Source of the DNA: Acholeplasmatales bacterium | GTDB lineage: Bacteria > Bacillota_I > Bacilli_A > Acholeplasmatales > Acholeplasmataceae | Reading direction: 5' to 3' | DNA length: 64,000 nucleotides | Assembly (NCBI GenBank): GCA_031284585.1 | Contig: JAITXT010000003.1 | Span: 1-64,000 of the forward strand | Made by a program: the position numbers and the translations under genes | Notes under the pieces: generated by a model | Databases searched by the model: none | Seen by the model: the letters and a program-made list of their open reading frames with translations, nothing else | Told to the model about the DNA's origin: nothing | Shown: positions 29,602 to 39,496 of the stretch, piece after piece | Layout: each line of letters starts with the position of its first letter | How positions within the stretch are numbered: position 1 is the first letter of the stretch

Positions 29602-30831
29602 TTATCTTTTTTTTAAATTCACAAGTGTTTCTATACTAGATGTTCCAGGAAACATCCTAACTGCATAAACCTCAACTATTTCATAGTTATCTTTGATTTT
29701 TTTTAAATCTCTTACTAAAGTTAGAAGATCACAAGAAAGATAAGAAATCTTTTTATAGATGTAAGAATTTAAATGATTAATTAAAGTATCATCTAATCCC
29801 CCTCTTGGAGGATCAACTATAATCCCCTCACCTAGCAATTTTGAAGTTATAGTATTTACATCAACTAAATAGGATGTATATTTGGGATTAGAATTTATTT
29901 TTTTATTTAATTGATAAATATTATCTCTATTATTATCAACAAAAATAACTTTAGGAGCATTTTTAATGCTAAAACCAATCGCACCTAACCCACAATAAGC
30001 ATCAATACAATCATTGATATCATTAAAAAAATCTGAAATTTTATCAAATGCCAAATCCGCAACCTGATAATTTACTTGAAAAAACGAATTATAACTTAAT
30101 TCATATTTAACACCTTTAAATTCTACTTTTAGAGGTTTCCTATCTGGATAAACAACTTTAACGAAAGGAAAAGAATAAAGGAATTTTCTAAGCTCTAAAA
30201 ATTCATTTTCATTACTAGCATATAATTTAGGATGAATATAGTCATTAAAATTAATCATCAATTCATCTTTTTCATTACATCTAAAGGTTATTGATTCTAA
30301 AATAGAAATAAATTTTAGTGATGAAGTATTAATTTGTTCTAAAATAATATTCGTATTTTTAGAGGCTAATGAAAAATTAGTGATTACTATTTTATTATAT
30401 TTGTAATCATACAAAAACAGACGTAAGAATTTATCTCTTTTTACAAAAAACTTGCATTTATTTCTATAATTCAAGGTATTTTCAGTAGAGATAGGTACTA
30501 TATTATTAAATTCTAATCCAGCTCTTTTAAGTTGCTCAGATGTATTATGAATTTGGAATCTCAACTGTTCACTATCAGAGAGATTATATAAATCTGTACT
30601 ATCTAAAAAGAATTTATCTTCTCTAACTCTATGTATACTTTTAGTTATTAAGTTTACAACTTCTGCATTTGCATAATTTTTTGAAATCGAAATTATTCTA
30701 ACAGATGCTCTTTCATCTATAAATAAATCACGCGTGAAAATAACAAAATCATCTATCTTTGCTACTCCTAATCCATGATAATTCATATCAATACATAAAA
30801 CGTTCACTATTTTACCAACAATTAAATTCAT
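29602..30831 (-). CDS. 23S rRNA (uracil-5-)-methyltransferase, RlmCD/RumA family
   Basis: About 409 residues. An N-terminal TRAM domain (VGKIVNVLCIDMNYHGLGVA) is followed by an SAM methyltransferase domain: CIDAYCGLGAIGFSI (SAM loop), IIVDPPRGGLD, and SYLSCDLLTLVRDL with the catalytic cysteine; the terminal SSIETLVNL carries the conserved glutamate. The iron-sulfur cysteines of RumA are replaced: LDSTDLYNLSDSEQLRFQ aligns with CGGCDLQHxSYxxQLxFK. The start is one of two adjacent ATGs; I prefer 30831 because GGGGGG lies 4 bp before it. It overlaps the end of sdaA. Target is probably U747 and/or U1939, by family; the exact position is uncertain. Confidence 0.85.
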   Translation of the reverse strand: MNLIVGKIVNVLCIDMNYHGLGVAKIDDFVIFTRDLFIDERASVRIISISKNYANAEVVNLITKSIHRVREDKFFLDSTDLYNLSDSEQLRFQIHNTSEQLKRAGLEFNNIVPISTENTLNYRNKCKFFVKRDKFLRLFLYDYKYNKIVITNFSLASKNTNIILEQINTSSLKFISILESITFRCNEKDELMINFNDYIHPKLYASNENEFLELRKFLYSFPFVKVVYPDRKPLKVEFKGVKYELSYNSFFQVNYQVADLAFDKISDFFNDINDCIDAYCGLGAIGFSIKNAPKVIFVDNNRDNIYQLNKKINSNPKYTSYLVDVNTITSKLLGEGIIVDPPRGGLDDTLINHLNSYIYKKISYLSCDLLTLVRDLKKIKDNYEIVEVYAVRMFPGTSSIETLVNLKKR

Positions 30832-31993
30832 CATCCCCCCAATTTAGAGCTAAACCGCCTAGACTAGTCTCACGGTACTTTGCTTTCAAATCTTTTCCTG
30901 TTTGATACATTGTTTTAATAATTGTATCTAAAGATATTTTTCTATTTTTATAAATACTTTTTGCTAAACTAGCACAATCTAGGGCTCTTAGAGCTGCTAA
31001 GACATTTCTTTCAATACAAGGAATTTGAACATATCCTCTAACTGGATCACAAGTTAATCCAAGTGAATGTTCAATTGATATTTCTGCGGCACATTCAATC
31101 ATATCTAAGGTTCCTGAATTAATATATGTGAGCATTGCGGAAGCCATGGCAGTCGCACTTCCAATTTCTGCTTGACAACCACCAACAGCACCGCTAATAG
31201 TAGCATTCTCCCTGATAATATTACCAATTAGTCCCGCTATTATTAGACCTTCAATAAGTAATTTTCTTGTAACATTCTCGTAATTATATAAATAATAGAC
31301 AATTGCTGGAATGACCCCACATGCCCCGCAGGTAGGAGCAGTTACTATTAAATTAGAAGATGCATTCTCCTCACTAGCGGCATAAGCAAATGCAGAAATT
31401 AAATTTCTTTTTTCCTCTGGTTCTTCAAGAAACAAAGCTTTTGCTTTTCTACTAACTTTAAGAACTCCAGGTAAAAGTCCATCTTTTTTTAATCCGTCCC
31501 TTACTTCACTAATCATGACATCAAAAACTTCATCCATATAACTTAAATCACCTTCATTTTTAGTGATATATTCATAAAGTCCTATTTTAGAATTGATACA
31601 GTAATTTTTAATATCTTTAAAATTAGTTTCTTTATAAACGTCATTTTCAATGAGAGGTGACCCATTAATTAGAAGAAGTCCTCCTCCAACTGAAATAAAT
31701 TCAATTTTATCTAGTTCATTCATATTAGAATCATAGGGAATAATATAAAATAAATTTGGATGTTTTTTGTTGTCTTTTTTTAATTCATAAGTAGCATCTG
31801 GTAAATATCTAGAAATAGATTCTTTGGTTGCGTGACCTTCTCCTGTTAAATTAAGAGAATTATAAAGAATAATTTTGAAATAAACGGCAAAAGTATATTT
31901 TTCTTTTACATATAAGGCGGCTTTAGCTGGCCCAATCGTGTGACTGCTAGACGGCCCATACCCAATTTCAAAAAGATTTTTAATTGAGATCAT
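30812..31993 (-). CDS. sdaA: L-serine ammonia-lyase, iron-sulfur type, single chain
   Basis: 393 residues. It deaminates L-serine to pyruvate and ammonia using a [4Fe-4S] cluster. The beta-type domain comes first (IGYGPSSSHTIGPAKAALY), then the alpha domain with TAPTCGACGVIPA, AVGGCQAEIGSATAMA, and LTCDPVRGYVQIPCIERN, which supplies the cluster cysteines. Bacillus splits these into two proteins; here they are fused as in E. coli, but shorter (393 versus about 455). It overlaps the ywaF-like gene by 14 bp and the methyltransferase by about 20 bp. Together with the gcv operon it suggests glycine and serine use as carbon or nitrogen source. Confidence 0.93.
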   Translation of the reverse strand: MISIKNLFEIGYGPSSSHTIGPAKAALYVKEKYTFAVYFKIILYNSLNLTGEGHATKESISRYLPDATYELKKDNKKHPNLFYIIPYDSNMNELDKIEFISVGGGLLLINGSPLIENDVYKETNFKDIKNYCINSKIGLYEYITKNEGDLSYMDEVFDVMISEVRDGLKKDGLLPGVLKVSRKAKALFLEEPEEKRNLISAFAYAASEENASSNLIVTAPTCGACGVIPAIVYYLYNYENVTRKLLIEGLIIAGLIGNIIRENATISGAVGGCQAEIGSATAMASAMLTYINSGTLDMIECAAEISIEHSLGLTCDPVRGYVQIPCIERNVLAALRALDCASLAKSIYKNRKISLDTIIKTMYQTGKDLKAKYRETSLGGLALNWGDDEFNCW

Positions 31994-32939
31994 TAGTTAA
32001 AGTATCTCCTAAAATAATTTCTTTTGGTTTAAATTTTAAACTTAATAAATAATTGAACAGCAAAATAATTAAAATTGCTCCCCCAATTAAAAGTATGTCA
32101 TAGACTAAATTTATTTTAAACATTCCAATCTTAAACCCAAAAATATTAAAAAGTGCTTCATAGATAAATAGTAATGGATTTCTATATTCCGAAGTAAAGA
32201 AGAAATTAAATTTAAATATTTGATTTAGAAAAACTAAAATAAAATAAAAAGGTACGATCCAATAAAAATTTAATAAAGCCTTTTTGACATTTGGGAAAAA
32301 GCTTTTTGATAGAAGCATATAGATACAGTAAGTAAGATAAAAATTATGAACCATATTTGATTCAAAACATCTAATATTAAAAAAATCAAGTTGATTAGTA
32401 TTAATATAAGCATTAAGACTTCCAATAAATTGATCTTTATTACTAAACCAATCTCCTAATATAGCATTTGAAATCGCACCAATAAATCCAAAAGTGAGTA
32501 TATACGAATCAAAAAAGGAAGTTTTAAAGAAAGGTCGAATAATTATAAGTACACAAACGATATTACATATATTTAAGGGTAACTTTTCATAAAAAGGGAT
32601 TTCAAAAAAGAATTTAGTAATAAAAAAAGTTAAAAACAAAAGAGAAAAGATGTAGGATAAGTATTTTTTACTTGAAAGTTTCTTGATAAATACATTTAAT
32701 GGAAAAGCTAAACTAATACAAAAGAAAATAAGCATTATTTGTAGAAAAGAAAATTGTTTAAAATCTTTATGCCCTACAAATGCAACACCCAAAAGAATAG
32801 ATATAAGAGCAAAAATAAGCAAGCAAATCATTTCTTTTTTACTAATCATATTTTTAATTTTTAAATAGATAGAAAGCCCTGTAAAGAAAAGACCAATCAA
32901 ACACAAAAAAATTAACGAAAAAATACCAAGTACACTCAT
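31980..32939 (-). CDS. YwaF-like integral membrane protein
   Basis: 319 residues with about eight or nine hydrophobic spans. The segment LPLNICNIVCVLIIIRPFF, followed by FGFIGAISNAILGDW and later FESNMVHNFYLTYCIYMLL, matches the layout of the YwaF/TIGR02206 family, whose function is unknown. No transporter or enzyme motif is seen. It overlaps the sdaA start by 14 bp and lies 15 bp after the second mgtE. Assignment is from pattern recognition of the family landmarks and is moderate. Confidence 0.65.
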   Translation of the reverse strand: MSVLGIFSLIFLCLIGLFFTGLSIYLKIKNMISKKEMICLLIFALISILLGVAFVGHKDFKQFSFLQIMLIFFCISLAFPLNVFIKKLSSKKYLSYIFSLLFLTFFITKFFFEIPFYEKLPLNICNIVCVLIIIRPFFKTSFFDSYILTFGFIGAISNAILGDWFSNKDQFIGSLNAYINTNQLDFFNIRCFESNMVHNFYLTYCIYMLLSKSFFPNVKKALLNFYWIVPFYFILVFLNQIFKFNFFFTSEYRNPLLFIYEALFNIFGFKIGMFKINLVYDILLIGGAILIILLFNYLLSLKFKPKEIILGDTLTNDLN

Positions 32940-32954
32940 TAAATACTCCTCACC

Positions 32955-34280
32955 TTACAAAATAAATACAATTGTTGCGAAACCGAAATAAACAAATAAC
33001 GAAAATAAATCGTTAATAGTAGTCATAATAGGACCGCTTGCGGCAGCAGGATCTATCCCAATTTTTTTAAAGAACATAGGAATTCCAGCACCAATAAAAG
33101 CAGAAACAAATAACGATATAAACATTGAACTAGCTACTACAAAAGCAACATATATAGGTTCCTTATTTCCAAATTTAGTAAAACTCAACAAAGTGAAAAC
33201 AAAACCAAAGGCAAGTAATGATAAAATTATAGAATTAAGAACTCCAATTAAAAATTCATTTAAAAGATGTTTTTTTGGCATGTTAATATCTTTCATCTCT
33301 TTTTCATGAAGATTTAAAATTGTAACAGCTAAACTTTGAGTGGAAATATTTCCCGCCATACCGAGAAGCATAGGTTGGAACAAAGCAAGTGCGATAACAG
33401 TTGTTAAAGTATCTTCAAAAATCGACAAGAAGAAGGCAATTATTAGATTTAGAACAACAGATACAAGAAGCCAAGGCAATCTATTAAATACTCTAGTTAT
33501 TACACTATCCTCTTTCTTATGATCTCCAATTGAGGCAAGTTTTTCATAATCTTCTTCATGAGATTCTATTAATTCTTCATAAATATCACTTGCGGTAATA
33601 ATACCTATTATTTTCTTATCTTTTACTACTGGAAGTACTTTAAGGTCATAATCTTCAACTAAAGTAATGGCACCTTCAATTGAAACAGTATCATCAATAA
33701 CAGGGTAATCTTTATCAACTATTGAAAGGAGACTTTCTTCTTTTCTTAAAATAATTAAATCTTTAATATTAATAATTCCAAGATAATTATCCTCACTATC
33801 TAGAGCAAAAATAGAATCAATATAATCATTTGGTTTTGATTTTTTAATAACTGCAGAAGTTGCGTTGGTAACCGATGAAGAAATATCAATTGTTAAAAAG
33901 TCGGTAGTCATAATTGAAGCTGCTACATCAGCGTCATATTCTAACAATGATTTAATGATCTTTTTATTGATAGAAGTTAAATAAATATAGTACTTATCTA
34001 AATCCGGATCTTCATTACTAATGAAAAATTTTAATTCATCCTTCTCAAGAGAGTTTAGAATTTTACTTTTTAACTCATCATCAATAATATCAAGAAGTCC
34101 AATTTTATCTTCTAAAACTATGAATAATTGATTTAATTTTTCTTTGTCTAATAATGAAATAATTCTAATTTTTTCGTCTCTATCAAATTCCTCAAAGTAA
34201 ATTGATAAATCATAAGCATGAATAGTACTAAGAATTTTTCTAAGTTGTGTATCAGTTAAATGGAAATTTATTTGTTTCAT
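32955..34280 (-). CDS. mgtE: Magnesium transporter MgtE, copy 2
   Basis: 441 residues. An N-terminal helical domain (about 1-125) precedes two CBS domains (about 130-250, with VVKDKKIIGIITASDIYEE) that sense cytoplasmic Mg2+, then five membrane spans carrying GNISTQSLAVTI and PAAASGPIMTTINDLFSLFVYFG, the pore signature with the Mg2+-coordinating aspartate. It directly follows copy 1: the GGAGG in the last codons of copy 1 serves as its ribosome binding site. The two are clearly paralogous but divergent, so they may differ in Mg2+ set point or form separate dimers. Confidence 0.93.
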   Translation of the reverse strand: MKQINFHLTDTQLRKILSTIHAYDLSIYFEEFDRDEKIRIISLLDKEKLNQLFIVLEDKIGLLDIIDDELKSKILNSLEKDELKFFISNEDPDLDKYYIYLTSINKKIIKSLLEYDADVAASIMTTDFLTIDISSSVTNATSAVIKKSKPNDYIDSIFALDSEDNYLGIINIKDLIILRKEESLLSIVDKDYPVIDDTVSIEGAITLVEDYDLKVLPVVKDKKIIGIITASDIYEELIESHEEDYEKLASIGDHKKEDSVITRVFNRLPWLLVSVVLNLIIAFFLSIFEDTLTTVIALALFQPMLLGMAGNISTQSLAVTILNLHEKEMKDINMPKKHLLNEFLIGVLNSIILSLLAFGFVFTLLSFTKFGNKEPIYVAFVVASSMFISLFVSAFIGAGIPMFFKKIGIDPAAASGPIMTTINDLFSLFVYFGFATIVFIL

Positions 34281-35600
34281 TTAAATACCTCCTAACATGA
34301 GAGTAGCAAGCCCCAAGTATAAGAAAAGAGCAATTATATCAATCAAAGTAGTTATAAAAGGACCACTAGCAACAGCTGGATCTATTTTTAAAAATTTCAA
34401 GAAAAGAGGAACAGAAAATCCAATAACTGGTCCACTTAAAACTGTAATCCAAAGAGAAAGTCCAACTACTAACGCCATGTACCATTCATTGATATTAGTA
34501 AGACTTGTATTTAAGGTAGATAAAATAATAGTTGCAATAAAAGCGATTAATCCCATTATTAAGCCATTTAACATTCCTGTTAATATTTCCTTAAATGAAT
34601 TTTTAAGAATTCCTTTTTCATCACTTGATATCATTTTTAAAGTTACCGCTAGAGTTTGAGTCGCAACATCACCAGATGCATCTAGAATAAGTGGAGAGAA
34701 AATCATTAAAATCGAAACACTTGAAAGAATAGCTTCAAAATTTGAAGTAACGAGAGATATTGGAATTGATAAAAACATCAATATCACAAGCCATGGTAAT
34801 CTATGCATAGCCCTACTAAAGATTGATTTATTTTTTCCTTCTTCTGGAAGCAAAGATAATTTTTGATAATCTTCAATTGCTTCTTCTTTATAGGCATCTA
34901 ATGCATCATCAATTGTAAGAGTTCCTATTAAATTCATTTCTTTATTGACAACGGCAATTTCAGTTACACTATAATTTTCAATTGCTTTCGCACTTGCGGA
35001 AATAGAATCATCATCAAATACAAATGGATATTCTTCAACTATTGTACTTACTAAATCAGGGCTTTTGGAAAGAAGCAAATCTCTTAAATTAATAATACCT
35101 AAAAACTTGTTTTCTTCGTTTATTACATAAATAATAGATATATTTTCAACAGAAGGTGCATTATCTATTACATATTTAGTTGCTAGTTTAACATCTTGAT
35201 TATCAAAAACAGTTAATATGTTAGTATTAACAATAGAACCAGTTTCATCTTCACTGTAAGTCATCAAATGTTGAATAGAGGAATTGACATCTAAATGTTC
35301 TAAAAGTTCATCTTTATTTTCATCATCAAATTCAAGAATAATATCTACTGCATCATCAGGCTCTAAATTTTCTAATATCTCTATTTGTTCTTCAATGGGA
35401 AGATCAAGGATAATGGAAGCCGCATCTATCTCATCCATATATGATAAAACTTCTATTTTTTTGTTTTCGGATAGTAAATTAACAACTATTTCTTTTTCTT
35501 CTTCACTAAGATTCTTTAACTCTTCGACTATATCGTAAGCATGATTTTCTTCTAAATAGTTTTTTAATTCTATTTCGTTATTAATTAATTCTTTTATCAT
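34281..35600 (-). CDS. mgtE: Magnesium transporter MgtE, copy 1
   Basis: 439 residues with the same layout as its neighbour: an acidic N domain (repeated AASIILDLP/EILENLEPDDAVDIILEF helices), a CBS pair (VVNKEMNLIGTLTIDDALDAY), and five membrane spans with DVATQTLAVTLKM and PAVASGPFITTLIDIIALFLYL. It is the first gene of a six-gene minus-strand cluster running to 27.5 kb. Ribosome binding site AAAGGAGGTG precedes ATG. No M-box (ykoK) magnesium riboswitch is visible in the 300 bp upstream, unlike many mgtE genes of Firmicutes. Confidence 0.94.
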   Translation of the reverse strand: MIKELINNEIELKNYLEENHAYDIVEELKNLSEEEKEIVVNLLSENKKIEVLSYMDEIDAASIILDLPIEEQIEILENLEPDDAVDIILEFDDENKDELLEHLDVNSSIQHLMTYSEDETGSIVNTNILTVFDNQDVKLATKYVIDNAPSVENISIIYVINEENKFLGIINLRDLLLSKSPDLVSTIVEEYPFVFDDDSISASAKAIENYSVTEIAVVNKEMNLIGTLTIDDALDAYKEEAIEDYQKLSLLPEEGKNKSIFSRAMHRLPWLVILMFLSIPISLVTSNFEAILSSVSILMIFSPLILDASGDVATQTLAVTLKMISSDEKGILKNSFKEILTGMLNGLIMGLIAFIATIILSTLNTSLTNINEWYMALVVGLSLWITVLSGPVIGFSVPLFLKFLKIDPAVASGPFITTLIDIIALFLYLGLATLMLGGI

Positions 35601-35901
35601 TTCAAGTGCACCTCCTTTAACTAAGTAATTTAATTTTATAACAATTTTAAGATAAACTTCTTTTTATACTCATTATTTCTAAATTTTACTTTTTAAATCT
35701 ATTTTCAATAATTTTTAGAGATATTTTTTTGAAAAAAGAACAATCAAAGAAATATAATAATCATTATTTTAACTAATAAGAGCGTTTTTTAATACTTTTT
35801 TTAACTAATCATTTATATTTATTAATATGTTAATATATTTTTCGTTATAAAATTTTACGAAAAAATGATAATAGCTAGGTTTAAAAGATAAAAGGAGAAC
35901 C
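35601..35901. other. Divergent mgtE/topA promoter region
   Basis: About 300 bp of very AT-rich DNA. Minus-strand TGTTATAAA (hexamer 35635-35640) can serve mgtE. On the plus side an inverted repeat TTTTTCGT (35838-35845), 11 nt, ACGAAAAA (35857-35864) encloses TATAAA and precedes TGATAATAG, either of which may be the topA -10. No gene, riboswitch or terminator is evident. Confidence 0.5.
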
Positions 35902-38025
35902 ATGGAAAAAATATTATTAGTAGTTGAATCACCTAAAAAAAGCAAAACTATTTCTTCATATTTACGGGGACTAAATGATACTAATATCGAAGTAGTTGCT
36001 TCAGTAGGTAGTATAAGAGATTTAGATGAAGATACTCTTGCGGTAGATGTAGATGATAATTTTCGTCCAACCTATACTATCAAAAACAATAAAACAGCTG
36101 ATTTTATTAAAAGCAAAGCTCTTACGGCTGATAAAGTTATTTTAGCAACCGATCCAGATAGAGAAGGGGAGGCTATAAGTTGGCATCTTGCGACTATTTT
36201 AAATCTTGACATGAACGAAAAAAATAGAGTTACTTTTGAGGAAATAACTAAGGATACAATTATAGAGTCTCTAGAAAACCCAAGAATAATTGATCAAAAT
36301 ATGTTTAATAGCCAGCAGACAAGAAGGATAATTGATAGATTAATTGGATATCCTATTTCTACTCTTTTACAAGAAAAAATAAAAAGTAAATCAGCGGGAA
36401 GAGTTCAAAGTGCTGTATTAAAAATTATCTGTGATAGAGAAGATGAAATTGAGTCATTTAATTCTATTCTTCACTATGAACTTACAGGAAAATATCAAAA
36501 ATATTTATTTCAATATCAAAAAAGTGAACCTAAAAAACTTCTTAACTTTTTAGAAGCAAGTACTATTAAAGAAGAATCAAAAAATCCATTTATAGTGAGA
36601 GAAATAAATGAAGAAGAAAAATATAAACATTCTCATAGAGCTTTTAAAACTACTACTTTACAAATAGCTTCGGCTAGACATTTTAATTTTTCTCCTAAAA
36701 AATGTATGGATATAGCTCAAGCCTTATTTCAAAGTGGATATATAACTTATATGAGAACTGAATCTGAAAGAATAAGTAACAAAGTTGGTGGTCAATATTA
36801 TAATTACGTTGTTAGTGAATTTGGAAAAGAATATGCTAAACCATACAATTCTATTCAAGTTGGAGCACATGAAGGTATAAGACCATCAGATATTAATAAG
36901 AATCCTTATCAGAGTGATATGAAACTTAAAAGCGATGAATTAAAACTTTATAAACTTATTTTTGATAATACGGTTGCTTGCTTCATGCAAAGTCCTAAGT
37001 ATCTTGAAAAAAATATTATTGTTACTTCAAACAAGCATGATTATAAACTTACAGGAATCAAAAAATTATTTGATGGTTACAATATATTCACAAAAGAAAA
37101 AATCGAGGAAAAAGACCTTCCTGATTTAAAAATAGATGAGAAAATAAACTTTGATGACATAGAACTAGTTAAGCGTTTTACTGAACCAAAACCTAGATTT
37201 AATCAAGGAAGTATAATTAAAGAAATGGAAGATAAAGAAATAGGTAGACCATCTACTTATGCATCAACTATCCAAACCTTACTTTACAAAAGTTATGTTA
37301 CTATTCAAAAAAACCATATTTATCCTACAACAGTTGGTAGATACACGAATAACTATCTTTCTGTCTATTTTCCAAAATTTGTCGATGAAAAATATACAAA
37401 AGATATGGAAGAAAAATTAGATTTGGTTGCGGAAGGAAAAGTAGATTCATTAGAAATATTAACTCCTTTTAACAAGGAACTAGAAAATGCCATTAGTAAA
37501 GCTGGAAATGCGATTGACTGTCAAACTCATGCGAAATGTCCTGATTGTTCTTCACTCATGACTATTACATTAGGAAAATTTGCAGCATACTATAAATGTC
37601 CAAACTGTCTATATTCTACTTCAAACATTGAACTAAACAATGATAAATCAGAACAATCAAGTGATTCCCAAACACCTAACAATGAATTTAATATCGAAAA
37701 GAATAGAGAAAAATTAGAGAAACGAGAAAATGGAGATATTACTGCTAAATGTCCAAACTGTAATTCTGATGCTCTAGATGTTACAAAAAACTCGATTAAA
37801 TGTTCTAGTTGTGGTTTTGAAAAAACTTTAACAGATGAACTTTGCCCAACTTGCGGAAGTCCACTCTTATTTAGAAACGGAAGATATGGGGTATTTATAG
37901 GATGCAGTAATTATCCAAAATGCAAATATATCCTAAATGTCGGCGAAAAAAAGACTTTTTTTGCTACCAAAACTAAATCTAAAAAAAGAACCTTTACGAA
38001 GTCAAAATACAAAAAGCAAGTATAA
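35902..38025 (+). CDS. topA: DNA topoisomerase I
   Basis: 707 residues, a type IA topoisomerase relaxing negative supercoils. The TOPRIM domain opens with LLVVESPKKSKTISSYL and continues with ATDPDREGEAISWHL (the acidic D-x-D metal site); the active-site tyrosine is in GYITYMRTESERIS (about residue 293). C-terminal zinc ribbons are CPDCSS...CPNC (about 548-572), CPNCNSDA...CSSCGF (about 617-638) and CPTCGSPLLFRNGRYGVFIG with CSNYPKC. Length and layout match Bacillus TopA. The last ribbon is shared with the NERD protein at 46.6 kb. The ATG follows AAAGGAG. Confidence 0.96.
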   Translation: MEKILLVVESPKKSKTISSYLRGLNDTNIEVVASVGSIRDLDEDTLAVDVDDNFRPTYTIKNNKTADFIKSKALTADKVILATDPDREGEAISWHLATILNLDMNEKNRVTFEEITKDTIIESLENPRIIDQNMFNSQQTRRIIDRLIGYPISTLLQEKIKSKSAGRVQSAVLKIICDREDEIESFNSILHYELTGKYQKYLFQYQKSEPKKLLNFLEASTIKEESKNPFIVREINEEEKYKHSHRAFKTTTLQIASARHFNFSPKKCMDIAQALFQSGYITYMRTESERISNKVGGQYYNYVVSEFGKEYAKPYNSIQVGAHEGIRPSDINKNPYQSDMKLKSDELKLYKLIFDNTVACFMQSPKYLEKNIIVTSNKHDYKLTGIKKLFDGYNIFTKEKIEEKDLPDLKIDEKINFDDIELVKRFTEPKPRFNQGSIIKEMEDKEIGRPSTYASTIQTLLYKSYVTIQKNHIYPTTVGRYTNNYLSVYFPKFVDEKYTKDMEEKLDLVAEGKVDSLEILTPFNKELENAISKAGNAIDCQTHAKCPDCSSLMTITLGKFAAYYKCPNCLYSTSNIELNNDKSEQSSDSQTPNNEFNIEKNREKLEKRENGDITAKCPNCNSDALDVTKNSIKCSSCGFEKTLTDELCPTCGSPLLFRNGRYGVFIGCSNYPKCKYILNVGEKKTFFATKTKSKKRTFTKSKYKKQV

Positions 38026-38203
38026 AGCTTAAGAAAGCCATTAATTAATAAGTACTTCTATATTTTTTGGAAATTTTTAATATAAATTTTAATTTTTTGT
38101 TATAAAATCATAAAAAAATTCAAATTATTAAATTCAAAAAAAATGATATTTATTGCTTAATATTTTATAATAACTCCTTAAAAATGCCCCAAACCACTTT
38201 TTA

Positions 38204-38212
38204 TGATAAAAT
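38204..38212 (+). promoter_or_regulatory. Possible extended -10 promoter for the SRP genes
   Basis: TGATAAAAT, an extended -10, lies 18 bp before the ftsY ATG with GAGGT between. No -35 is convincing. The 205-bp topA-ftsY gap has no clear terminator. Confidence 0.4.
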
Positions 38213-38230
38213 TATATACGAGGTATTTAA

Positions 38231-39187
38231 ATGGGTATTTTTTCGAGATTGTTTAAAAAAAAGGATCATATTGCAAATTATGAAAAAGGACTTTTTAAAC
38301 AAAGGGAGAAATTTTCTAGTTTACAAGAAATAATTAAATCAAAAACATTGATAGATGATGAACTTTACGATAGCTTATTAGAATTATTTGTTTCAACAGA
38401 TATGGGAATCGATACATCAATTTATTTTATCGAAAAAGTTAAGAAAGATGCTATAAATAGGAATCTCACTAATCCGAAAGATTTAATTGAGTTAGTAGTA
38501 GATAACATGTTTGAACTTTATTTAAATAACGAAATAGTTGATTCTTCATTAAAATACGATGAAGGGGTGTTGAATGTTTACTTATTTGTTGGTGTTAATG
38601 GAAGTGGAAAAACAACTTCAATCGGTAAAATAGCAAAAATATTCACTGATTTAGGTAGGAAAACTATGATTATTGCTGCAGACACTTTCCGTGCTGCTGC
38701 TGTACTTCAAGTATCTATTTGGGCAACTAGATCAAATTGTTTTGTTTTTGATAAAGGTATGGGTCATGATCCTTCAGCTGTTATTTATGAAGGCATTAAT
38801 CTTGCACTCAAAGAAAATTATGAAGTCGTTTTAATTGATACTGCAGGAAGACTCCAAAACAAAGTCAATTTAATGAAAGAACTTGAAAAGATGAAAAATG
38901 TAATTAATAAAGTGTCTCCTCTATCACTTAAGGAAACATTATTAGTAATTGATGCGACCACTGGTCAAAATGGAGTCTCGCAAGCAAAGATATTTAAAGA
39001 AACGACTGATGTCACAGGAATAATACTCACAAAACTAGATGGTACTTCCAAAGGTGGGATTATTATGTCCATAAGACACCTCTATAATATACCAATTAAA
39101 TATATTGGTTTAGGTGAAAAAATAGATGATTTGGTTTTATTTGATATAGAAGAATATATTTATTCACTATTTAAGGAATTAAAATAA
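38231..39187 (+). CDS. ftsY: Signal recognition particle receptor FtsY
   Basis: 318 residues. SRP-type GTPase that docks ribosome-nascent chain complexes at the membrane translocon. The N domain occupies about residues 20-105; the G domain has GVNGSGKTTSIGKIAKI (G1), ADTFRAAAVLQ, IDTAGRLQNKVNLM and LTKLDGTSKGG. There is almost no acidic A domain before the N domain, as in many Gram-positive FtsY proteins. The stop overlaps the ylxM start (TAATG), beginning a chain of ftsY-ylxM-ffh genes. Confidence 0.96.
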   Translation: MGIFSRLFKKKDHIANYEKGLFKQREKFSSLQEIIKSKTLIDDELYDSLLELFVSTDMGIDTSIYFIEKVKKDAINRNLTNPKDLIELVVDNMFELYLNNEIVDSSLKYDEGVLNVYLFVGVNGSGKTTSIGKIAKIFTDLGRKTMIIAADTFRAAAVLQVSIWATRSNCFVFDKGMGHDPSAVIYEGINLALKENYEVVLIDTAGRLQNKVNLMKELEKMKNVINKVSPLSLKETLLVIDATTGQNGVSQAKIFKETTDVTGIILTKLDGTSKGGIIMSIRHLYNIPIKYIGLGEKIDDLVLFDIEEYIYSLFKELK

Positions 39188-39495
39188 TGGAACTTTTAGA
39201 AAAGAAAAATTACTTCATTCAATTATTTGATTTATATGGATCAATCCTCACGAAAAACCAAATCGAGTATTTTAAATATTATTTTGAAGAGGATTTAACT
39301 CTAAATGAGATCGCAATATTAAACGGAAAAACAAAAAGTGCTTCTTTTGATGCGATTGATAAGATTTGTAAATACTTAGAAAATTATGAAGAAAAAATTG
39401 GAATGTTAAAGTATAAAGTTAAAAAAAATGAATTAGTTGAAAAATACCTTGAAACAAAGAATGAAAAATTGTTGGAAGAATTAAAGGAGTTATAA
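39187..39495 (+). CDS. ylxM: SRP-associated helix-turn-helix protein YlxM (UPF0122)
   Basis: 102 residues, mostly helical. The motif LTLNEIAILNGKTKSASFDAI is a sigma-region-4-like helix-turn-helix, followed by CKYLENYEEKIGMLK. YlxM proteins are encoded next to ffh in Firmicutes and are reported to assist SRP GTPase activity rather than to regulate genes. The position between ftsY and ffh, with one-base spacings, fits exactly. Slightly shorter than Bacillus YlxM (about 110). Confidence 0.9.
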   Translation: MELLEKKNYFIQLFDLYGSILTKNQIEYFKYYFEEDLTLNEIAILNGKTKSASFDAIDKICKYLENYEEKIGMLKYKVKKNELVEKYLETKNEKLLEELKEL

Positions 39496-39496
39496 G

